This document shows, one piece after another, positions 42,814 to 51,161 of a stretch of DNA of 64,000 nucleotides; positions within the stretch are counted from its first letter, which is position 1, and the number at the start of each line of letters is the position of its first letter. The stretch comes from JACCZR01 sp963844805 (GTDB lineage Bacteria; Actinomycetota; Thermoleophilia; Solirubrobacterales; Thermoleophilaceae): NCBI GenBank assembly GCA_963844805.1, contig CAWJPU010000009.1, positions 462,236 through 526,235 of the forward strand, read 5' to 3'. Under the pieces are notes generated by a model. It ran no database searches, was not told the origin of the DNA, and saw only the letters and a program-made list of their open reading frames with translations. The translations under genes and the position numbers were made by a program.

Positions 42814-43871
42814 CGTGCCGCGACCACGTCCTCGAGCCTCACGGGGGCGCCTGAGGAGGCGGAGTGCGCGGCCGCGATGGAGATCGCGACCGCTCGCCTG
42901 CCGTCCTCGAACGTCGGCGCCATCGGCTCGCCCCGCCGCACCGCCGCCGCGAAGCGCCGCCACTGCTCCGCGTAGGAGTGGGAAAAGTGGCCGCCCCGCC
43001 GGAGTTCGGCCACCGCCCGGGGGAGCCCGCGCAGCGTCGCCAGGGCCCTCCGCGCGCGGACGGGCGGCGCCGAATCCTCGCGGTTTGAGGGCAGCAGCTC
43101 GAACCCATCGAAGTGAGTGAGCGCGAGCCGCACGCTGGCCTCCGTCCCGAGGATGTCGATCGAGTGCGTTGGCGTGGTGCGCTCCGAGAGCGTCGTCTGC
43201 ACGAGCACTCCGTCGGACAACCGGGCCGTGACAGCCGCGCCCGCGTCCTCGTCGTGTGCGAGCGCGAAGAGCACGTCGACCTCGGATCCGAGCAGGTAGC
43301 GCCAGAGGTCGAAGTGGTGGATCCCCTGCTCGATCAGGCTGCCGCCCCCGAGCTCTGGCCGCCGCCGCCATTCGGGAGCGTTCCGATCGAAGCGGCGGTT
43401 GCTGGTGAGGGTCGTGCGGAGGCCCTCGATCCGGCCGAGCTTCCCGGCGCTGACGAGCTCGCGGGCGCGGCGCACAAGGTCGAGCGAACGCAGGTTGAAC
43501 CCCACGGTCGCGACCCCTGGGGAAACCGACGCGGTCGAAACCAAGTCGTCGGCATCCGCGAGCGAAAGGGCGAGCGGCTTCTCCACGAGCACGTGCTTGC
43601 CGGCCTCGAGCGCCGCGATCGCGGGCGGGGCGTGGTGGCCGGGCGGCACGAAGACGCCCACCGCCTCTACTGAGGGGTCGGCGATCAGCTCGCGCGCGTC
43701 GACATGGCGGCGCGAGACGCCGAAGCGATCGCCGATGCCGGCGAGGCGGGCCGGGTCGCGGTCGCAGATCGCGGCCACCTGCACCTCCGGCAGGTCGCTC
43801 AGGACGGGCAGGTGCGCGGCCGCGGCCACGTAGCCGCAGCCGATGACCCCAAGACGGAGCGGTGCGTCCAC
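42810..43871 (-). CDS. Gfo/Idh/MocA family oxidoreductase
   Basis: 353 residues from GTG 43871 (the upstream ATG would extend across low-complexity sequence). Rossmann start LRLGVIGCGYVAAAAHLPVLSDLPEVQVAAICDRD. The EKP motif is in GKHVLVEKPLALSLADADDL, and the catalytic His region in GGGSLIEQGIHHFDLWRYLLG. Members oxidise or reduce sugars or nucleotide sugars with NAD(P). Coupled to the phosphatase gene, it probably helps make a modified sugar for the glycan. The exact substrate is not predictable. Confidence 0.9.
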   Translation of the reverse strand: MDAPLRLGVIGCGYVAAAAHLPVLSDLPEVQVAAICDRDPARLAGIGDRFGVSRRHVDARELIADPSVEAVGVFVPPGHHAPPAIAALEAGKHVLVEKPLALSLADADDLVSTASVSPGVATVGFNLRSLDLVRRARELVSAGKLGRIEGLRTTLTSNRRFDRNAPEWRRRPELGGGSLIEQGIHHFDLWRYLLGSEVDVLFALAHDEDAGAAVTARLSDGVLVQTTLSERTTPTHSIDILGTEASVRLALTHFDGFELLPSNREDSAPPVRARRALATLRGLPRAVAELRRGGHFSHSYAEQWRRFAAAVRRGEPMAPTFEDGRRAVAISIAAAHSASSGAPVRLEDVVAAR

Positions 43872-44015
43872 CGGCGGAACGGTAATCGCTGCGAATGTCC
43901 CGCGCGATGGCGGCCAGGCTGGAGCACCGGCGGCGGGCCGCACCCCCGTGGCCGCGGCCTCGCCAGCAAGGGCGCCGAGGGCTCAGTCGGGCCTCACTGG
44001 GCGCCGCCCCGCGCG

Positions 44016-44340
44016 TCACAGGGCGAGATAGGCGCGGCCGCCGCCGAGCACGCGCCGCAGCCGGGACGGCCGGCGCAGGTAGTGCATCTCGACTCGCGGG
44101 AGCTCGAAGCGGTCGAAGCCCGGGCTCAGGGCGCGGTTCCCGACCGCACAGGCGCCTGCGTAGGTGCGCTCGACTAGATCCCGGCCCGCCACCGAGCCGC
44201 GGGGATAGGCGAACCACTCGACCGCGACCCCGAGCGCGTCCTCGAGGGCGCTCCTCGAGTCGACGACCTCGTGCTGGAGCTCCGCCTCGCTCGCCCGGTC
44301 CAGCCGCAAGTGCGTCATGCCGTGCGATCCGATCTCGATG
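44016..44340 (-). pseudogene. Truncated duplicate of the polysaccharide deacetylase C-terminus
   Basis: Reads IEIGSHGMTHLRLDRASEAE, then ALGVAVEWFAYPRGSVAGRD and RVEMHYLRRPSRLRRVLGGG, nearly identical to residues about 115-220 of the deacetylase at 55269-56066. The N-terminal half with the catalytic TFDDG motif is absent. The DNA switches abruptly at 44340 to unrelated sequence upstream of the GT2 gene. So this is a dead partial copy created by duplication or recombination, not a functional enzyme. Confidence 0.85.
44021..44340. repeat. 320-bp direct repeat, left copy
   Basis: Aligned by eye without gaps to 55403-55722, with six mismatches in 320 bases (about 98% identity). Weaker similarity extends left to 43981. 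Both copies have the same orientation and bracket about 11.4 kb of the glycan locus. Confidence 0.9.
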
Positions 44341-44376
44341 TGGTATCACGCAGGCCGTGCGTCCGCGCTCGAGTTC

Positions 44377-45315
44377 ATGAGCGACGTCGGCGCAGTCGCC
44401 CTGACGCTTGGCGAGCGCACGACGAGCCGCGCCCTGACGTCCCTCCAAGCGCAGACGCTGCCGCTCGCCGACTTGGCCGTGGTCGAGGGGGTGACCCCCT
44501 TCCACCGGGCATTCAACGACGGCGCTGCCCGCGTCACGACCCCGTTCTTCGTGCAGCTCGACGCCGACATGGTCCTGGACGCGGAGTGCTTCGAGATCCT
44601 GCGGCAGGCCATGGCGCCGGAGGTGGGCATCGCGGTTGGTGCCCTCCGCGACCCGCTGATGGGGACGATTGCGGGCGTGAAGATGTTCCGGCGTGAGTGT
44701 TTTCGGGAGCTGCAGCTCCGGGATACGCTCGCCCCGGAGGTCGACTTCTACCGCACACTGGGACCACTCGGCTGGCTCACCATGTGCGTGCCGGGCCGGA
44801 CTATCGGAGAGCATCGCCCCGCGTACACGGCCGACTACGTCTTCGGCACCTACCACCTGCTGGGCGCGCGCTATGTGCAGCGCGACGACGTTCGCGGGCT
44901 GATCTGGCGAGCCGGGCGGCTGCGACGCAGCTCCCACGCGCTGGCGCCAGTCGCTCGGGTCGCGATGGGCCATGGGGTCTTCGCGCGCGAGACCCGCGAC
45001 GTGGCAAAGCCTCGCCCGTCGGCGGACGACTCGGAGTTCCTGCGCGAGCTGGCGGCCAGCCCTGAGGTACGGGTTTCGTCTCGCGATATCCGGCGTCGGC
45101 TTGCGCTCGCGCCGCAGTCCCTGTTCGAAGCCTTCCACGAGCTTGGAGCGTCGCTTCGGGCGACGTCCCCCGCCCGCCTCCGCGACTCGTTGCGCGTTCT
45201 CGCCGAGACCAACCACGAGCGCTCCCTGCTCGCGGAGGTGGGCCTTGGCCACGGCGCCCTGTCCGCGACGCCCGTCGCAGTGCCTGGAGCGCTCCTGGCC
45301 GCGCGTGCCATATGA
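44377..45315 (+). CDS. GT2-like glycosyltransferase
   Basis: 312 residues from ATG 44377. VALTLGERTTSRALTSLQAQTLPLADLAVVEGVTPFHRAFNDGAARVTTPFFVQLDADMVLDAECFEIL gives the GT-A Rossmann-like half with the D-A-D metal motif. The rest (VGALRDPLMGTIAGVKMFRREC and EHRPAYTADYVFGTYHLLGARYVQRDD) is less conserved and lacks the ED acceptor motif of canonical GT2, so the catalytic base is unclear. It starts 37 bases after the broken edge of the duplicated deacetylase fragment, so its native promoter may be missing. Its TGA overlaps the ATG of the next GT4 gene. Confidence 0.7.
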   Translation: MSDVGAVALTLGERTTSRALTSLQAQTLPLADLAVVEGVTPFHRAFNDGAARVTTPFFVQLDADMVLDAECFEILRQAMAPEVGIAVGALRDPLMGTIAGVKMFRRECFRELQLRDTLAPEVDFYRTLGPLGWLTMCVPGRTIGEHRPAYTADYVFGTYHLLGARYVQRDDVRGLIWRAGRLRRSSHALAPVARVAMGHGVFARETRDVAKPRPSADDSEFLRELAASPEVRVSSRDIRRRLALAPQSLFEAFHELGASLRATSPARLRDSLRVLAETNHERSLLAEVGLGHGALSATPVAVPGALLAARAI

Positions 45316-46529
45316 CCGCCGCGGGCGCCAGGGGACTCGGCCTGCTGTACGTCGGCCCGCTGCCGCCGCATCGGGGCGGGAGCGCAATCGTGGCCGCCCA
45401 GGTGCTGCCCGGGCTGGCGGCGATCGGCCACCGGATCAGGGCGATCGCGCCGATCACCGAGGTGGACCTGCGCTCGGGCGATCTCTTCGCCGAGCGCAAT
45501 GGCGGCATCGAGCTCAACCGGTTCGTCGTCCCCTACCTCGACATCTCAGCCGATACTCCTCCGTCCGAGGAGTACCTGCGGGGGGAGCGGCGGTCGATCG
45601 AGCGGCTCCTAACGCGCTCTGTCAAGCGGGAGCGACCAGATGTCATCCTGATCGGGAGGGAGTCATTCGCCCCACACGTCGTCCCGCTCGCCCGCGCCCA
45701 GTCGATCCCCAGCGCCCTTCTGATCCAGGGCTCCACGACGATGGGGATCCGCAACGGCAGCTATCCACCGCGGCTCGCAGCTCGCATGGTCGAGCACCTG
45801 GGCGAGGCGGACATCCCGGTGACGTCGGCGCGCCACATGCGGAGCACGCTTGCGGAGCTCGGCGTGCCGGACGTCGAGATCATTCCGAATCCGGTGGACC
45901 TCTGCCGCTTCCGGCCGCTGCCGCACGCGCCCACGCTGCGGGACGAGCTCGGGATCTCGGAGCGCGACATCGTGGTAGCCCACCTCTCGAACCTCAAAGC
46001 GCTGAAGCGGCCGCTGGAGCTGGTGGACTCGGCGCAGATCGCCTTGGGCCAGGACGACCGCCTGGCGTTCATCGTGGTCGGCGACGGTCCCGGCCGCTCG
46101 GCCGTCGAGTCCGCCTGCGCAGACCGCGACATCCTCGGCGCCTTTCGGTTCCCCGGATGGGTCGACCACGGAGACATCCCACGATTCATCAATGCCGCCG
46201 ACATCGTCGTCATGCCCTCCGCCGGAGAGGCCCAGGCGCTCGTCTACCTCGAGACCCAGGCGTGCGAGCGAACGCTGATCGCGAGTGACATCCCGGCGGC
46301 CCTGGAGGTCGTCGAGCACGGGCAGACCGGCCTCCTGTTCCGCACCGGGGACGTTGCGCATCTCGCGGAGACCATCCTCTTGGCGACCCGCGACCCGGCG
46401 CTGCGCGCGAGGCTCGGGAAGAACGCTCGGAGGGCCGTGGCGGCCCACGCCCTCGACCGGATCGTCGCCGCCTATGCGGACCTGCTCGAGTCCGTAGCTG
46501 CGAGGGGCGTCCGAAAGTCGGGTGGCTGA
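45312..46529 (+). CDS. Glycosyltransferase family 4
   Basis: 405 residues from ATG 45312 (ATGA overlap with the GT2-like gene). GLGLLYVGPLPPHRGGSAIVAAQVLPGLAAIGHR starts the N-domain. IPNPVDLCRFRPLPHAP, VVAHLSNLKALKRPLELVDSA, VVGDGPGRSAVESAC and GEAQALVYLETQACERTLIASDIPAALEVVEHGQTGLLF are the GT4 donor-site blocks. Cytoplasmic. It ends with TGATG, whose ATG starts a truncated GT2 frame. Confidence 0.88.
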   Translation: MTAAGARGLGLLYVGPLPPHRGGSAIVAAQVLPGLAAIGHRIRAIAPITEVDLRSGDLFAERNGGIELNRFVVPYLDISADTPPSEEYLRGERRSIERLLTRSVKRERPDVILIGRESFAPHVVPLARAQSIPSALLIQGSTTMGIRNGSYPPRLAARMVEHLGEADIPVTSARHMRSTLAELGVPDVEIIPNPVDLCRFRPLPHAPTLRDELGISERDIVVAHLSNLKALKRPLELVDSAQIALGQDDRLAFIVVGDGPGRSAVESACADRDILGAFRFPGWVDHGDIPRFINAADIVVMPSAGEAQALVYLETQACERTLIASDIPAALEVVEHGQTGLLFRTGDVAHLAETILLATRDPALRARLGKNARRAVAAHALDRIVAAYADLLESVAARGVRKSGG

Positions 46530-46594
46530 TGCCCGCGGGCCAGGAGACGGTGCTGGTCTCGGTCATCGTCTGCAACTACAACTACGGCCGCTAG
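46529..46594 (+). pseudogene. N-terminal fragment of a GT2 glycosyltransferase
   Basis: ATG 46529 overlaps the GT4 stop and reads MPAGQETVLVSVIVCNYNYGR before TAG. VSVIVCNYNYGR is the first beta strand of GT2 enzymes, normally followed by YL..AI.S. After the stop, another frame gives AERAVESLALSEACEVHLR up to about 46680. It is therefore the 5' stub of a deleted gene, further broken by an indel. Confidence 0.6.
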
Positions 46595-46683
46595 CTGAGC
46601 GCGCCGTCGAGAGCCTCGCGCTGTCCGAGGCGTGCGAGGTCCACTTGCGTCGGACTCATCGCGGCACCGGTGCTTCCTGGTGA

Positions 46684-46776
46684 GCGCGCCCGCCAGGATT
46701 CGAACCTGGGACCGGTTCCGTAGGTGGACACGGCAAGCGACCTACTTCTGCAACAGGAACGCGCGCCCGTCAGGAT
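46684..46776. repeat. 16-bp direct repeat pair, 77 bases apart
   Basis: GCGCGCCCGCCAGGAT (46684-46699) and GCGCGCCCGTCAGGAT (46761-46776) differ by one base. Their period of 77 bases is close to tRNA length. The left copy contains half of a tRNA-like T-arm. Confidence 0.5.
46685..46711 (-). other. tRNA-like 3' fragment (T-arm)
   Basis: On the minus strand CCAGG-TTCGAAT-CCTGG (46709-46693) is a perfect T-stem and loop with invariant TTCGA-T, followed by CGGGCGCG resembling an acceptor 3' strand. No matching 5' acceptor strand or D-arm occurs at the proper distance, so this is a fragment only. tRNA 3' ends commonly serve as attachment sites of integrating elements. It lies inside the duplicated, fragment-rich part of the locus. 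Confidence 0.5.
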
Positions 46777-46787
46777 GCGGTTGCAAA

Positions 46788-48188
46788 ATGGCCCGGTTGG
46801 GCCCGCTCACTCGGTTCGGTCCGCTCACCTGGGCGCTTGCGCTGGGCGGCGTCGCCCTGCTCGTCCGCCTGCCGCTGCTGGTCGGTCGCACCGACGCCCC
46901 GCCGAACTCCGACGCCGAGTTGTACTTGACGCTGTCGGATGACCTGGTGGAGGGCAGGGGCTTCGACCGGTTCGGCCATTTCTACACGCCCGGTTATCCG
47001 GGGACGATGGCGGCGCTGCGGCAGCTGCCGGGGCGGACCGAGGACGCGCTGGTGGTGTCCCAACACCTGTTGGGAGTAGCGGTCGTCGCGGTGATCGTCC
47101 TCGCCGCGTGGCGGTATTTCGGGCGTGTCGCCGCCATAGCCGCGGGAGCGCTGGCGGCCGTGACGCCGCTGATGGCCACGTCCGAGCACCAACTGCTGCC
47201 GGACTTCTTATTCGGGGCGCTGGTGCTGGCCGGGGGGCTGCTGCTCGCGGAGGCCTTGACGCGGGCGCCCTCGCCGCCGCTCGGCCTGCTGGCTCTGGCC
47301 GGCGCCTGCTTCGGCCTCGCTACCTGGGTCAAGCCGGCTGGGCAGTTCCTGCTGCTGGCGCCGCCGCTGGCACTGCTGCTCGCGACCCACAGCCCGCGCG
47401 CAACCCTGCGCGGCTCAGCAGTAGCGCTGCTGGCGATGGTCCTGGTCCTCTCGCCCTGGCTATACCGGAACGTCGACCTCTTCGAGAGCCCGACCATGAG
47501 CAACCAGGGCGGCGCAACCCTGTTCAACCGCGCGTTCGAGGTCGACGGGCTGCCGTTCCCGCAGGAGTCCTCATACGCGAACCTGGCGCGACGCGTCCAG
47601 GCCCAGGGCGTGGTCGGCGGGAGGCGCTACCACTCGCGGTTCAACGACGCGCTTGTGGATGAGGCCGGCCTCAGCTCAAGGGAGGCCTGGAACCTGCAGA
47701 GGGACCTGGCCCTGACGGCGATTTTGCGGAACCCGGACGACTACGCGGTCGGCACGGCGAAGGGCGTCGCCCGGTCGATCTGGGACCTGAATCACATCGA
47801 GTCGGAGGGCCTGAACCTGCGGGCCGAGCTGCGCCGCGAGGGTCGCGCGGTCCCGCAGCAACTCACGACCTGGACCTGGATGGCCTCGATGCCGCTGCTC
47901 CTCGCCTGGTTCGTCGCATCACTCGGCGGCGCCGCGTCGCTGCTGCTGCTCTTCGTGGGCGAGGAGCGCTCCCGGAGGGCCGCCGCCGCCCTGCTGTCCG
48001 TATGGCTCGTCGTGACGTTGCTCACGGTGCTCGCGCACGGCGGCATGTGGCGTTACTCGATGCAGCTTGCGCCGATCGCGTGGATCCTCGGCTCGGCCGG
48101 CGCCGTGGCGCTCGGCGGCGAGCTGCTCCGGCGGATCGAGGCGAAGCACGCCCGCCGGGTCTCGCCCGTTCAGGCCCGGCGCTCGTAG
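46788..48188 (+). CDS. GT39-like polytopic glycosyltransferase
   Basis: 466 residues from ATG 46788, about eleven membrane segments. LVRLPLLVGRTDAPPNSDAELYLTLSDDLVEGRGFDRFGHFYTPGYPG has the acidic first-loop residues typical of GT39/ArnT-like enzymes. LLALAGACFGLATWVKPAGQFLLLAPPLALLL and LSPWLYRNVDLFESPTMSNQGGATLFNRA follow the same plan. The C-terminus LTVLAHGGMWRYSMQLAPIAWILGSAGAVALGGELL closes the last helices. It resembles the gene at 29208 in layout. A lipid-linked sugar donor is expected, with glycosylation on the outer side of the membrane. Acceptor unknown. Confidence 0.77.
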   Translation: MARLGPLTRFGPLTWALALGGVALLVRLPLLVGRTDAPPNSDAELYLTLSDDLVEGRGFDRFGHFYTPGYPGTMAALRQLPGRTEDALVVSQHLLGVAVVAVIVLAAWRYFGRVAAIAAGALAAVTPLMATSEHQLLPDFLFGALVLAGGLLLAEALTRAPSPPLGLLALAGACFGLATWVKPAGQFLLLAPPLALLLATHSPRATLRGSAVALLAMVLVLSPWLYRNVDLFESPTMSNQGGATLFNRAFEVDGLPFPQESSYANLARRVQAQGVVGGRRYHSRFNDALVDEAGLSSREAWNLQRDLALTAILRNPDDYAVGTAKGVARSIWDLNHIESEGLNLRAELRREGRAVPQQLTTWTWMASMPLLLAWFVASLGGAASLLLLFVGEERSRRAAAALLSVWLVVTLLTVLAHGGMWRYSMQLAPIAWILGSAGAVALGGELLRRIEAKHARRVSPVQARRS

Positions 48189-48345
48189 ATCAGCACCACG
48201 ATGCCGTCGCCGGCGACCTTCGATTCCTTGACCTGGAGGTTGCGCCGCCCGTGCGTCTCTTCGAAAGCTTTCTCGCCGGCCCGACTCAGGCGGGCGCCGG
48301 CCAGCCCCGCGAGCTTGTGCTCCAGGAAGGTCTCCGGGGGGCGTC
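48170..48345 (-). pseudogene. C-terminal fragment of an unidentified protein
   Basis: Minus-strand frame reading PETFLEHKLAGLAGARLSRAG, then EETHGRRNLQVKESKVAGDGIVVLIYERRA and a stop at 48170, overlapping the end of the GT39-like gene. The alternating strand pattern ending in VVLIYERR resembles the last strands of a methyltransferase, but this is uncertain. The frame is lost upstream in a run of C bases at about 48336-48341. Remnant of a deleted gene. Confidence 0.35.
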
Positions 48346-48430
48346 GAGATCGAGCCCTTCGCCCCGTCGCTCGGGGTTCCCTGCGGGCTCGAGCTCGGCG
48401 AGCACACCGAGCACGCGCCTGATCTGGGGC

Positions 48431-50059
48431 TCAGCTACCCCGGCTACCTGCGTCCGCGGCTCGAGCTGCTGCTGGCGAGCCACGGTACGCCGGCAGTCCG
48501 GCCACGAGATCACGCAGCGCGGCTGTCGTAGCGGCCGGCGGCTGATCCCCGGAGACGACGAGCTGCCGATACGCATTCTCGGCCTCGTCGACGACGGCTG
48601 CCCCGGTGAGGTCGCGGAGCCGGGCAAGGGTCGCAAGAACGGTGAGCCGCAGCTCCGGGGCCTCCTCTTCGAACGACTGCGAGAACAGGGCGGCTCGCGC
48701 CGCCCTAACCACGGCAGGCAGTTGAGCACCCGCCAGCCGGGGCGCGTTCTCCGCGACCGCCTGCCGGGCCCAGTCGCTCGCCGACCAGCCGGGCACCTCG
48801 GGGAAGGCGGCGACTGAACGGCCCGCGATCAGCGCGAACGACACCGGGTCCGTGAGGGGAGACTGCACGGCGCGCAGCTGCGTACGCGCCCAACCGGGGC
48901 TCGCGAGCACCAACAGCTCGCCGCTACGAAGCGCCGGATAGGGCCCGCGGTGGCCGCACGCAACCGCAAGCGTGAGGTCGCGCAGAGACCTCGGGTCGAG
49001 CGGCAGCGGCGCGAGCGCCTCGTCCGGCGGCGCCGGCGGGGGGTCGCTCGGCATGCAGAGCCAGGCGCCGACGAGCGCGCGCCAGTCGACCAGCGGCAGC
49101 AGCGGTGTGGCGGCGTGGTCGGGCACGAGCGGCTCCAGGCGGAAGGTGCAGTTGTGCTCGACGACAAGCTCGTCGCCGGCGAGCCGGACCGCGGTCGCGC
49201 CGGCGGAGGCAACCTCCGACGTCAAGGCAGAAGCCACCCGCGACGACAGCCGCACGAAATGGCCGGCGAACTCGTCCCCGGGAACCGCCGAGGCGAGCGA
49301 CCCGTCGAGCGCCAGGGCCGCACGCAGCGCCCGCTCCTCGTCGGGCATGAGCTCGAGGGCTCGCCGCAGCGTGCCGCGGCGCCCGTCGGTGCGCTCGCCG
49401 TGCGCGAGCCATATCCAGATCCGGGCCGGATCGGCGACGGCCTTCACGCACATATCGGCCCAGCCCGGTCCGGAGGGCTGCCCCAGGGCCTGGAGGAACC
49501 AGCGCCACCGTGCCCGGAGCTCGAGCCACGCGGCGGCCCGCCGCTCCTGAGCATCCCGAGCGCGCTCAGGGAGGACGTGATGGGGCCCCGACAGCCGTTG
49601 CCACCCCGAGAACGACCCGTACAGCCCCGGCTTCTCGGCGAGGTGCCTACGCTGAGGGGTGGACGAGTAGATCGGGGGCGAAGCGCCGCGCTCGAGCTCG
49701 GACGGGCTCACGACGAGCGGCGAGTCGAGGACCACCTCGCAGAGCGTCGGGAACAGGCGCCGCAGCCGCTCGCGCCGCGCGAGCACCGGCGCGGCGTCAG
49801 CAGCGATCACTGCGAGGTCGATGTCGGAGCGCCCGAACGCGGGCTCGCGGCCGCCCAGGAGGTAGACGCTGAGTCGCCGGTCTCCCCCGCGCAGCCAGGT
49901 CGCGTAGGCCCGGGCGGCGAGCCGGTAGACGAGGCGCCAGGCCGGTCGCAACCGACCGCGCTCCGTACGCAGCGCGAAGCGCTGGAGCGCGGAGAGGACG
50001 TGCGCAGAGCCTGGAATGGCGCATATATTCGCCTGCGCACGGTTGGCCCGCCAAATCAA
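48431..50059 (-). CDS. Nucleotidyltransferase-domain protein
   Basis: Large soluble protein, about 540 residues. The N-terminal third contains LSVYLLGGREPAFGRSDIDLAVIAADAAP, where GG…SDIDL is the nucleotidyltransferase metal motif (minimal NTase/polbeta superfamily), followed by a helical region (LRARWRWFLQALGQPSGPGWADMCVKAVADPARIWIW) like the substrate domain of these enzymes. The rest is unknown. No normal start lies at the domain edge: TTG 50059 is used, and ATGs at 50101 and 50128 are alternatives that overlap the divergent GT2 gene. It might transfer nucleotides to glycan precursors, or belong to an unrelated family. Confidence 0.65.
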   Translation of the reverse strand: MIWRANRAQANICAIPGSAHVLSALQRFALRTERGRLRPAWRLVYRLAARAYATWLRGGDRRLSVYLLGGREPAFGRSDIDLAVIAADAAPVLARRERLRRLFPTLCEVVLDSPLVVSPSELERGASPPIYSSTPQRRHLAEKPGLYGSFSGWQRLSGPHHVLPERARDAQERRAAAWLELRARWRWFLQALGQPSGPGWADMCVKAVADPARIWIWLAHGERTDGRRGTLRRALELMPDEERALRAALALDGSLASAVPGDEFAGHFVRLSSRVASALTSEVASAGATAVRLAGDELVVEHNCTFRLEPLVPDHAATPLLPLVDWRALVGAWLCMPSDPPPAPPDEALAPLPLDPRSLRDLTLAVACGHRGPYPALRSGELLVLASPGWARTQLRAVQSPLTDPVSFALIAGRSVAAFPEVPGWSASDWARQAVAENAPRLAGAQLPAVVRAARAALFSQSFEEEAPELRLTVLATLARLRDLTGAAVVDEAENAYRQLVVSGDQPPAATTAALRDLVAGLPAYRGSPAAARAADAGSRGS

Positions 50060-50948
50060 AGTCCCATCGGATCGAGAGTCACCGCGACTGGTGAGCGTCA
50101 TCGTGCCCGCGCTCGATGCAGCCGACACGATCGGCGCGCAGCTCGAGGGCCTGGCCGCCCAGGACTACGAGCGTGACTGGGAGGTCCTGGTCGCCGACAA
50201 CGGCTCGAGCGACGGCACCGTCGACCTGGCACAAAGCAAGCTGGTGGCACTGCCCGGCGGCCGGCTGATCGACGCATCCGAGGAAGGGCGCGGCCCGAAC
50301 TTCGCCCGCAACGCCGGCGCTCGCGTGGCGGAGGGCGACTTCCTCGCCTTCTGCGACGCCGACGACGTGGCGACCCCCGGTTGGCTGAGCGCGCTGGTCG
50401 AAAAGGCTCGCGCAAGTGACGTCGTGGCCGGACGGCTCGAGACACAGTCGCTGAACGAGCCGGTCGTGGTCGAGTGGAACGACAGCCTCCGCTGGGACGA
50501 GCGCCAGCCGGCTTTGCGCTTCCTGCCCATCGTCAGCACCGCCAACTGCGGCATCTGGGCCCACGTGTTCGACGCGCTCGGCGGCTTTCGCGAGGAGCTG
50601 ACCCGTGGCGAGGACAAGGAGCTCGCGTGGCGCGCGCAACTGAACGGCCATCGCGTGGCGAAGGCGCCCGACGCGGTGATCGCCTATCGCTACCGCACCA
50701 GCGTGAGGGCCAGCGCCCGCCAGCACTTCGGCTACGGGCTCGCCTATCCCGCCCTCTACCGGCTCTACCGTGGCGCGGGCTTCCCGCGGCCCAGCCTGAG
50801 GAGGGCGCTCAGGGTGTGGGCGTGGCTGATCCTGGTGCTCCCCTCCGCGCTCTGGTCGAACCGCGTCCGCGGGCGCTGGGCCATGATGGCCGCCCAGAGC
50901 GCAGGGCGGCTCCTGGGAAGCATCCGCCACCGAGTCGTGTTCCTGTGA
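50016..50948 (+). CDS. Glycosyltransferase family 2
   Basis: 310 residues from ATG 50016 (GTG 50091 is a shorter alternative at LVSVIVPALDAADTIGAQLEGLAAQDY). VLVADNGSSDGTVDLAQ, GRGPNFARNAGARVAEGDFLAFCDADDVATPGWL with the DxD metal motif, and FREELTRGEDKELAWRAQLNGH are canonical GT2 blocks. A C-terminal helix (VWAWLILVLPSALW) may attach it to the membrane. TATATT near 50022 may be a promoter element shared with the divergent nucleotidyltransferase gene. Donor unknown. Confidence 0.87.
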   Translation: MAHIFACARLARQIKVPSDRESPRLVSVIVPALDAADTIGAQLEGLAAQDYERDWEVLVADNGSSDGTVDLAQSKLVALPGGRLIDASEEGRGPNFARNAGARVAEGDFLAFCDADDVATPGWLSALVEKARASDVVAGRLETQSLNEPVVVEWNDSLRWDERQPALRFLPIVSTANCGIWAHVFDALGGFREELTRGEDKELAWRAQLNGHRVAKAPDAVIAYRYRTSVRASARQHFGYGLAYPALYRLYRGAGFPRPSLRRALRVWAWLILVLPSALWSNRVRGRWAMMAAQSAGRLLGSIRHRVVFL

Positions 50949-50958
50949 GTCCGGAGCG

Positions 50959-51132
50959 TCACCGTCGTCGTCGAGGTCGGCGCGCCCGCAGGTCGGCTCG
51001 CTTCACGTTGAGGTTGGTCAGGAGTTCGTGCTCGAGCATCTTCGCCGGCAACTGCGCCGCGCACAGGAGGCCGGCGTCGCGCGCGGCCTCCTCGGACGTG
51101 ACTCGATAGCCGGTGGCGACACGTTGCGGCTT
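50959..51132 (-). pseudogene. Remnant of a GT2/rhamnosyltransferase gene junction
   Basis: The minus-strand frame reads GYRVTSEEAARDAGLLCAAQL, then MLEHELLTNLNVKRADLRAR. The first part matches the end of the GT2 at 53566 (EEAARNAGLLCAALL), and the second the start of the rhamnosyltransferase at 53569 (RLEHYLLTKFNVRR). In the intact pair these are separated by a stop; here they are fused. So this is what is left of a second copy of that two-gene junction, diverged by point changes. Confidence 0.65.
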
Positions 51133-51161
51133 CTAGCACGGCGGCTATATCTTCGCCGCTC

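Noticed and set aside
43981..44020. Extending the direct repeat left to 43981/55368
   Set aside because: GCTCAGTCGGGCCTCA is shared there, but the bases in between differ by indels, so only the gap-free 320 bases were called.
41281..45387. A 1368-codon open frame on the minus strand
   Set aside because: It only strings together the phosphatase gene, the antisense of an oxidoreductase region and the deacetylase fragment. High GC removes stops; homology is confined to 41281-42813 and 44016-44340.
46684..46770. A complete tRNA gene on the minus strand
   Set aside because: The T-arm is perfect, but no complementary 5' acceptor strand, D-arm or normal anticodon arm is found at tRNA spacing.
48339..48530. 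Plus-strand frame GVEIEPFAPSLGVPCGLELG and onward as a gene fragment
   Set aside because: No start, no recognisable family, and it competes with an equally weak minus-strand fragment; not supportable.
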